Source of the DNA: Megalobrama amblycephala
Lineage: Eukaryota > Chordata > Actinopteri > Cypriniformes > Xenocyprididae
Direction: 5' to 3'
Length of the DNA stretch: 64,000 bases
NCBI RefSeq assembly: GCF_018812025.1
Contig: NC_063044.1
Location: 39,441,243-39,505,242 of the forward strand
The notes under the pieces are model-generated. The model ran no database searches and was not told where the DNA came from. It saw only the letters and a list, made by a program, of their open reading frames with translations. The number at the start of each line of letters is the position of its first letter. Position 1 is the stretch's first letter. Below are positions 57,001 to 64,000 of the stretch, in pieces. The position numbers were made by a program, and so were the translations under genes.

Positions 57001-60000
57001 TTATTCAGACATTTTTTTTAATATTTTTGATATATTTTTACTAGTGGGTGCAGTACACTGTAGTTCATTTATGTAAGTGAGGATAGCAAAATAAAGTAAA
57101 CTGTGACACATTATACCCAAAAATTCTTCATACAGTGCACTACCAGTAAAATTGATAAAATTAAAATGATTCAGACACTTTGACCTGACCATGTTTTGCT
57201 TAAATGTTATCTGACATAATTAAGATTAATTAAGTAATAAACTGTAATAATGAATGAAATGTTCAAGGTGTCTGAATGCATTTTGGTTTGACTGTAGATG
57301 ATAATCACTCTCAGATGCAATTGTGATAGTTAATAGTTAACATCCAAAATTGTGAAAAATTGTCTGTGATATTTTAAGTTATTTATGCAAGTGAATATTA
57401 AGGACCCAGTATCAGAATATCTTCAAAACAGCTGTGTTATGTTTCAGGAACAAGATACTAGACTTACTGTGCTACACTGCCATGGGAGCTGTTCCTGCAG
57501 TTGTTCTTCTGTCAATGGTACGTGTGACTGACACCTATACATGTGTTCATAAATACAGTAATGAAGGCTTTTGAGATCTCCTAAGCAGCTTATTTATATT
57601 TTACAACATTTCCATTAGTGTTGTTAACATAAAGTATACTTTGCAATACAAGTAGGTCTTTACTTCATTAGTGTTTTTTAATTGAGTTATTGAATTTGGC
57701 TTACTTTTGGCTGTGTCCTAGTAAGGCTGCATATTAAGGCTGCTACATCATCAAGCTTCATCTCAATTTGAAGGAAGCTTTTTATTTTTGCATCAAGTGT
57801 ATCCTTCATGTGCTCCCTTCACCCACAATCCTTTGCATGAAAAACAATTAGCACCCAGAAAATAAATCAAATTTCATTATCTAATGCAAGACCATTTTTT
57901 TTCTTCTACGAAGAAGGCATTTTTTCCCACAATTAAATTTAAATATTTTTGACGTAGCCTTGCTCAATTACTAGACTGTCTCATTCTTGCATTTAAAGGA
58001 TTAGTTCACTTCAGAATTAAATTTTCCTGATAATTTACTCACCCCCATCTCACATCCAAGATGTTTATGTCTTTCTTTCTTCAGTCGAAAAGAAATGAAG
58101 GAAAACATTCCAGGATTTTTCTCCATATAGTGGACTTCAGTGGGGATCAACGGGTTGAAGGTCCAAATTGCAGTTTCAGAGCAGCTTCAAAGGGCTCTAC
58201 ATGATCCCAGATGAGAAATAAGAGTCTTATCTAGTGAAAAGATCGGTCATGCACCACGAATTACGTAATCATGTTGGAAAGGTCATGCGTGATGTAGACA
58301 AAAGTACCTCTTTTGTGTGAAAACGGCATCTCATTTTCTCAAAATCGTCCGATATCATTGTTTTACCTTTTTTTGTAAAGGCTGTTTAGCTTAAGCCGGG
58401 CACACATTTAACGACTAGCTAAAACATTCTAAGACTGAGCTCAACATACAGCGATTGTTTCCTGCGACTGAAGGCGATTTATATACTCACACATGGAATT
58501 TGAACACCGACTGTAATCGCAGACTGAACACAACTGGCTCTGACTGGACGCGTTTGAGCACGATCAGTCATAAGTATCAATTTACATTCATAATCGGCCT
58601 TACAATCGTTAAGTGTGTCCTCGGCTTTAATCTTTGCACATTTGCTTTGTAGACACTGGATCTTTCGCCTACGTCATGTGTGACCTTTCCAACGTGATTA
58701 CGTCATGTGTGGCGCATCTCAAAGCAGTGCAAGATGAGCATTTGTGGTTAAAAGTATATAATTTTAATTTTTTTCCGAAAATGACCGATCGTTTTGCTAG
58801 ATAAGACCCATATTCCTCGTCTGGGATCATGTAGAGCCCTTTGAAGCTGAACTGAAACTGTAATTTTGACCTTCAACCCGTTGAACCCCAGGGTTGACAG
58901 GATATCATTTTTATGTTACAAGCCTTGTGCTTCTTCAAGGTTCTTCTTAGAAAGGCAATTTAATACTTTTCAATTATCACTTGTTTTACTACTAACATTT
59001 TAATACCATCCCCTGCTGACACACCGGTGCCACGCCATGGATGTGTAGGCGACAAATCTGCAGCAAATGCATACTGCTATTAAAGGGTTAGTTGACCCAA
59101 AAATGAAAATTATGTCATTAATGACTCACCCTCATGTCGTTCCAAACCCGTAAGACCTCCGTTCATCTTCGGAACACAGTTTAAGATATTTTAGATTTAG
59201 TCCGAGAGCTTTCTGTCCCTCCATTGAAAGTGTATGTACGGTATACTGTCCATGTCCAGAAATGTAATAAAAACGTCAATGTAGTCCATGTGACATCAGT
59301 GGGTTAGTTAGAAGTTTTTGAAGCATCGAAAATACATTTTGGTCCAAAAATAACAAAAACTATGACTTTATTCAGCATTGTCTTCTCTTCCGGAATCCTT
59401 TCCATTGAATTTATTCCATTGAACTGATTCCATTGAATCCGTTCATCTGTCGCCGTTGGTAATGCACTTTTACCTCATTGTTTTTGGCGATTAGGACATC
59501 CGCGACATGCACACTTACGCACCATTTTAAAAAATAGAGCAATACCAAAATACAAACAATGTAGAATAGCTTGAATACAGCGTGTGTCTCCCTCAGACTG
59601 TAAACGAAGCTCGGGCGCACCGGATAACACGTCATCAGCGTCACTGAGAGAGTCGTGAACCCGAATGAACAACAGACCCAGAAGAGAAGACAATGCTGAA
59701 TAAAGTCGTAGTTTTTGTTATTTTTGACAAAAATGTATTTTCGATGCTTCAAAAACTTCTAACTAACCCACTGATGTCACATGGACTACTTTGATGATGG
59801 TTTTATTACCTTTCTGGACATGGACAGTATACCGTACATACATTTTCAATGGAGGGACAGAAAGCTCTTGGACTAAATCTAAAATATCTTAAACTGTGTT
59901 CCGAAGATGAACGGAGGTCTTACGGGTTTGGAACAACATGAGGGTGAGTCATTAATGACAGAATTTTCATTTTTGGGTCAACTAACCCTTTAAGTCAATA

Positions 60001-60191
60001 TGGACCAAAATCTCTGAGGAATGTTTCCAGCACCTTGTTGAATCTATGCCACAAAGAATTAAGGCAGTTATAAAGGCAAAAGGCAGGATAAAAAAAATAT
60101 AGTTATATCAAAACCATTCATCAAAGTTGTCCTAAAACCTTCTTCTTAGGACAACTTTGATGAACTTTTTTGATCCACTTCAAATGTTGAC

Positions 60192-60225
<34 letters not shown>

Positions 60226-60901
60226 CTATTAAAGTTGTAAATGGGCATCAACCATGTCATCAACAATTTTGTTCTTTTTATCACTTTACCATGTTTTGTT
60301 CATCAATAGCGGATATTAGAATAGCAACCCTGTTACGATGATTTCAAATACAGAAAAACTGATAAATGAAAATGATTGCATTCTCTTTCTAAGAAGCAGC
60401 TTGTAGAAACACAAGGCTTGTAGCATAATGTACATTCAACCCTGTTACATATACTATATAGTTTATAATATGTTTTTTGATCAAAATGTGCATATTTGCT
60501 CATAAAATAAAGTCGGAAATGGTTGGAGACAAGTTAAAAAGGTATCATGATGAAAAAACAAAAAAATTATTTTCAAAATATGTGCATTAACATAGTTTAC
60601 ACATGCAGAGAAACAAATGGCATGTGTTTTGTGGAAAGACCCTTGTGTAATCTATCTGCTGTAGAGTGACCTGTTTAAACTGAACGTATTATTTCAGCCT
60701 AACAGAGAGGGTATATTAGAGCTGTCAGTGGGCGGAGTCTTCTACTGCCTGGGAATTGTCTTCTTCAAGAGTGATGGCCTCATCCCATTCGCTCATGCCA
60801 TCTGGCACGTCTTTGTGGCAGTGGGGGCAGGCATACACTATTACGCCATCTGGAGGTACTTGTATGCAACGGGGACCAGCCAAATCAAAATATCCAGGTG
60901 A
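48076..60901 (+). CDS. mmd2: MMD2 / PAQR10, seven-pass PAQR membrane protein
   Basis: Coding exons: 48076-48104, 52011-52092, 55034-55194, 56693-56767, 56857-56958, 57448-57517, 60698-60901. They sum to 723 bases, 240 residues (human MMD2 is about 246). The start is [16 protein letters not shown]; an upstream in-frame stop rules out a longer start. The three PAQR motifs are present: [12 protein letters not shown] (motif A), STMFH (SxxxH, motif B) and HAIWH (HxxxH, motif C), whose residues form the metal site of PAQR proteins. Hydrophobic helices follow in order ([86 protein letters not shown]). The mammalian protein is a Golgi membrane protein affecting Ras signalling. Introns 1, 2 and 6 are 2.9-3.9 kb and repeat-rich. 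Confidence 0.95.
48105..52010. other. mmd2: mmd2 intron 1
   Basis: It holds a T-run at 48164-48189, and the dispersed repeat at 51400-51845. I see nothing recognisable in 48200-51390; open frames there are short and unsupported. Confidence 0.6.
51400..51845. repeat. 'gatcatgtgac'-family dispersed repeat
   Basis: It contains attaatcaaaagtgacattt, ggatcatgtgacactgaaga, gctgaaaattcagctttg and agtgagcacaagagactt in the family order. It lies in mmd2 intron 1, a single uninterrupted copy. Confidence 0.75.
53540..53999. mobile_element. 460-bp insertion in the minisatellite, with TSD
   Basis: The insert begins CAAAGACTATAGAATAACAC and ends TTGTCTTAAAGGGACTTTG, giving short imperfect inverted ends (CAAAG...CTTTG). 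gtctaag abuts both sides (53533-53539 and 54000-54006). It is GC- and CpG-richer than its surroundings. No coding potential. Confidence 0.75.
54419..54883. mobile_element. 465-bp MITE, GGGGCTTCATTTATAAA termini
   Basis: The left end gggcttcatttataaacatg is mirrored by ttttataaatgaggccc at the right. Flanks tggtcttg (54411-54418) and ttgtcttg (54884-54891) look like an 8-bp duplication with one mismatch, which would suit hAT. Confidence 0.7.
56215..56590. repeat. 'gatcatgtgac'-family dispersed repeat, partly deleted
   Basis: It contains cagcaaggacacattaaatt, aagcagcacaacagttttca, aatcatgtgacactgaaact and gagacttctttcaaaaac in family order, with the stretch before the last block missing. It lies in mmd2 intron 3. 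Confidence 0.7.
57997..58885. mobile_element. AGGATTAGTTCAC TTAA element, right end lost
   Basis: TTAA at 57993-57996 precedes aggattagttcacttcagaa, as in 15330-16160. The right arm returns through agataagaccc and ttgaccttcaaccc and then stops at about 58885. The central part differs from 15330 and carries its own gtcatgcgtgatgta / tacgtcatgtgtg inverted words. It lies in mmd2 intron 6. Confidence 0.75.
59084..59989. mobile_element. 906-bp palindromic TTAA element (AGGGTTAGTTGACCC)
   Basis: TTAA at 59080-59083 and 59990-59993 brackets long complementary arms: agggttagttgacccaaaaa, aagacctccgttcatcttcg, tgtacggtatactgtcc and their complements. The arms pair over about 340 bp each. Open frames at 59411-59752 lie in the loop and are not genes. 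It lies in mmd2 intron 6. Confidence 0.87.
60195..60223. repeat. TA dinucleotide microsatellite
   Basis: About 14 uninterrupted TA units in mmd2 intron 6. Confidence 0.9.
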
Positions 60902-62260
60902 CACATGTAGAAGACCTGAAGTGTTCACACATACAGGGTTTGTTGAGCTAAAAGACAATGTATTTGATCATGAGCTGCCTTTGCATCCCTCTATATTAAT
61001 CATAGATGGGTATGTTCTAGTACTGTTGGTCTAAAATAGACTTTTATATAGAAGAATTTCTGTCCTGTTAACTCAGTGTATTTTTACAGATGTAGTCTTA
61101 ACCTGTTGACACAATGTACTGTTTCCACTGTCAATGTTTACAGGCAGAATGTGTATAATACAGAGAACACTATCTAAATAACATTCCAGATATCTACTGC
61201 CTTTTAACACATTTGAATGATAGATGTTAATTTATTGACAGTTGTTGGCTGTAGTAAAGTATTTCTACTACTGTGATCTTGTAATAATGACAATGAACAA
61301 AAATGTTAGAAATGGCTTTGTAATTGTTGCACAATGGATCCTATAGGATTGTAAGATAGGTGAAAGAAAGATATAGGGGATAACAGGATTTATTATCCAT
61401 GTAAAATTAAAAATTCAAGTCAATTCAGCTCCCATTGAAAGCTGCTTTGCTGAATTATGTGCCTCTTTTTAGTAAGACCCAATTAAGGTCTCATGAAAAT
61501 ACAAACCTTGATGAAATTCTTGCAACCAAAACGTCACTTTTAACGCTAACAGACAATTATAATTGTTTATTTCCAGAGTGTTTTTGTGTGGTTGTTCCCA
61601 TCTGTGATCAGTTCAATGAGTAACTAGTGTCCAGCAGTTCTCTGCATGACTGTTTCACCTCTTGACACACTACACTTTTCGTTCCATTGACTTCCTTTCA
61701 TACGCACATGAATGTGGGAGAGAGGACACGCAAGCTCAAGCAAAGACGTTTTGCATTTCGGCCTGTTGGTGAACTCTGACCTGCGTATGCATATCACGTA
61801 AAGACTTGATTGATATGCCATAGCGTGACCTTTTAGCTGAATTAAAAGAATGCAAACTTGAAATCTGCAGCATTGCAGTAGACTGAATATATTTAAATTT
61901 TTGACATGTTATATGTTGAATTATGTTTTTTAAAAAGACAGAATGTGACATCATTGTGCAACCATTGCCGTGTCCGTAGAAATTTCACGTGCTCAAAGTC
62001 TAGTGTGACCACGGCTTTAGCCAGGAATCTCAGATATGACAGAGTATGTTTTTAAGCACTGTGACTTTGAATGTAAAATAGTTTGTCATAATGCCACATT
62101 AATATGACAATAAGCACCTAAGACATTTGTACCGTGTCAAATTTCATGTATATGGAAAATTCTTTCATAGATTTTTGATCCAAGCTGTATTTTAACAGTT
62201 TTGATACTAATGTAACAACCTGACAATAAACACATAGAATGTGTAATTTTTTATAAGTGT
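60902..62260 (+). other. mmd2: mmd2 3' UTR
   Basis: After the stop there is about 1.3 kb with no gene or clear repeat, ending near AATAAA at 62225-62230 (with further AATAAA-like words to 62295). This suits one long 3' UTR, converging with ap5z1, whose stop is at 62501. Confidence 0.55.
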
Positions 62261-62500
62261 CTCTAACAATCATTTGAATAAATCAAAGAATAAACCATAA
62301 ACCTCTTGAGTCTTGATGTTTGTTTTGATATATTTGTAATTGATAAGAATATGTTCAGCAGAAGTGAAAATCATGATGAAGTGCTTGTCTGTTTTGCTTC
62401 AGTGTCTCTCCCTTTTCCTTTAACTCCCTCTTTGTGTCCTTCAGAAACGCTCTCTTGGTATTCTGTGCACTTACTTCAAAAGCGAGTTCCTAGAATTGGC

Positions 62501-64000
62501 TTACGTGGGCAGGAAGCTGGAATGTCTATGGAGGAGACCGCTGACTGCTCTCATGGCCTGAGGAAGTGAGGCGTTTGTGTCTCTGTGCCAGCGGGGGCCG
62601 TCGCCTCCTGCTGAAGGGGCCAGGACAAACTGAGCCACATTTGGCAACTTGAGCAAGTTAATAAGTTCATGGGCTCGTGTGATGATCTCCTCAGTGTCTT
62701 CCTCACTGTAGCACGCCATTACTGGAGCACTACGAGCAAATACCCGCATCTTAGACAGGAAAAGTGACGCTCTAAAAGAGAAATGGAAAAAGATATGGAA
62801 AGAAGAGTGAGGGATACTACAAGATTTTAATTTTACTGTATGATATAAATGTAGTACAATCTAAAATATTAAAATATACATACATTGTGTAATATAATGT
62901 AATATAACAATATAATAATGTTCAAAAAGTTTACATACACTTGAATCTTAATACTGTGTGTTGTTACCTTAAAGTGCAATTATTATATTATTTTAAATGC
63001 TCCTAATTTTGTCTCCTACAATAGGTTTACAAGCATCAAAGACCAAAAAATATATTTTTTTCTTAATATAAATATAGCATCACCCCTATTCTCACAATGT
63101 CTGAAATGGTTAGTTTGGAGATTAGGTCTGTCTAAACCCCTCCCTTCCTTGAGCCTACTCTGCTCTGATTGGTCAGATGGTTTGTTGTGATTGATCTAAC
63201 ATTTAAACAGCATGTGTCGGAATTTCAGCTAAGTAGACGTCGTTTTGCGGGCAGCCAATAAAGACCATAGGCAATGCAGATTTGTCATAAACCTATGTAG
63301 GTTCGTCCAGGAATTACTGATGGTTTGTTTCAGGGCGGTTCAGAATCTGTTCTTTTTTTTTGGGAGACAATAACTGCATTTATCATGCAGTTTGATCTTT
63401 TTACATTCGCAAACAGCTATATTACACACTACATGAATGGTAACATCTGAAAAAGCATAACTTTTTGAATTGGATGATCAGGGTAACTTTGACTTATTTT
63501 GTCTTCAGGAAAACATTTAAATATATACAATATATAATATCATTTGTAATGAAAAAAAAAAAAAAAACCCATGGTGTCGGAGCAGGTTGATCTACCTTGG
63601 AATCAGATCCTGACTGCGTGTGGCCAGTTTAGCCAGGGTGGTCATGAGCACAGTGATGAGGCGGGGGGAGTAACTCGGGGGGCTGGCTGACTGTCGCACC
63701 TGTGTGATCTCAAAAAGCACCGCTTCCAAGCTCTCAAAGAAAGATGTGATCAGTTCCACCGTGCAGCGAGGGTCGTATGACACCGAGAGAAACTCGCCAA
63801 TGACCCACACCTGCGTGTACACATGAAACACAGTCACCTGAAGGACAAACATAGCATGATGACACTAACAATCACGGTGCTCTACTTCTCCTCACCACAT
63901 GAGTGTAGAAGTCTTCTTTACTGAAAATGTTGGCAGGAGAGCCTGCAAATTCCAGGATCTCCCTGGACTGATCCACAATCAGTGGTGGGTGGAGTTTGCA
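62501..64000 (-). CDS. ap5z1: AP-5 complex subunit zeta (AP5Z1), last three exons, partial
   Basis: Exons read leftwards: window edge (64000) to 63896, 63810 (or 63837) to 63596, and 62771 to 62501 with stop TAA at 62501-62503. The protein reads [16 protein letters not shown], then [36 protein letters not shown] and [20 protein letters not shown]. After the last junction it continues [20 protein letters not shown] and ends [13 protein letters not shown]. This is the C-terminal part of AP5Z1, an alpha-solenoid subunit of the AP-5 adaptor. AP-5 works with SPG11 and SPG15 in retrieval from late endosomes; human defects cause spastic paraplegia 48. The N-terminal exons lie beyond base 64000. The intron at 63595-62772 contains no recognised repeat but an A-run at about 63552-63567. 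Confidence 0.92.

Noticed and set aside
59411..59752. 113-residue minus-strand open frame with hydrophobic segments in mmd2 intron 6
   Set aside because: Located in the loop of the 59084-59989 palindromic element; no relation to known membrane proteins.

Overview
The window is vertebrate nuclear DNA from a teleost, most likely a cyprinid (zebrafish/carp/goldfish group). The genes are split into short exons with GT-AG introns. Non-coding DNA is packed with inverted-repeat elements typical of cyprinid genomes, such as TTAA-flanked elements starting AGGGATAGTTCACCC, TAGGGTGACCA hAT elements and Tc1 elements ending in CACTGATCAGGCATAACA. Species cannot be decided from the sequence alone.

Layout, left to right: (1) smurf1, minus strand: only coding exon 1 (3602-3656), its CpG-rich 5' region and part of intron 1. 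(2) 7.7-12.2 kb, plus strand: scattered, collinear remains of a sarcomeric myosin heavy chain gene, with P-loop, late motor-domain and rod exons carrying stops and frameshifts. Position and orientation match mammalian MYH16, so I read it as a decayed myh16. (3) 12.3-17.5 kb: stacked DNA transposons. (4) arpc1a (18541-21225) and arpc1b (22703-31396), a plus-strand tandem pair with nearly identical exon structure; both encode the WD40 subunit of the Arp2/3 complex. (5) wipi2, minus strand (33526-42357), 12 coding exons, an autophagy PI3P effector; it converges tail to tail with arpc1b. (6) 42.6-47.6 kb: transposon-rich intergenic DNA. (7) mmd2, plus strand (48076-60901), 7 coding exons, a seven-pass PAQR membrane protein. 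(8) ap5z1, minus strand, the last three exons (62501-64000 and beyond), AP-5 zeta.

The gene set joins two blocks that lie apart on human chromosome 7: SMURF1-MYH16-ARPC1A-ARPC1B (7q22) and WIPI2/MMD2/AP5Z1 (7p22). The genes do not form a pathway; they are a conserved syntenic neighbourhood. Coding spans were rebuilt by hand from splice sites and reading phase. The exon sums are in frame for arpc1a (370 aa), arpc1b (369 aa), wipi2 (425 aa) and mmd2 (240 aa).

The most interesting content is the fossil myosin gene at a syntenic MYH16 position, followed by several transposon insertions dated relative to each other by intact target-site duplications (nested hAT in an older repeat, a four-layer stack at 12.4-16.5 kb, and a palindromic minisatellite split by two later insertions). 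I saw no RNA genes, CRISPR arrays or operons.
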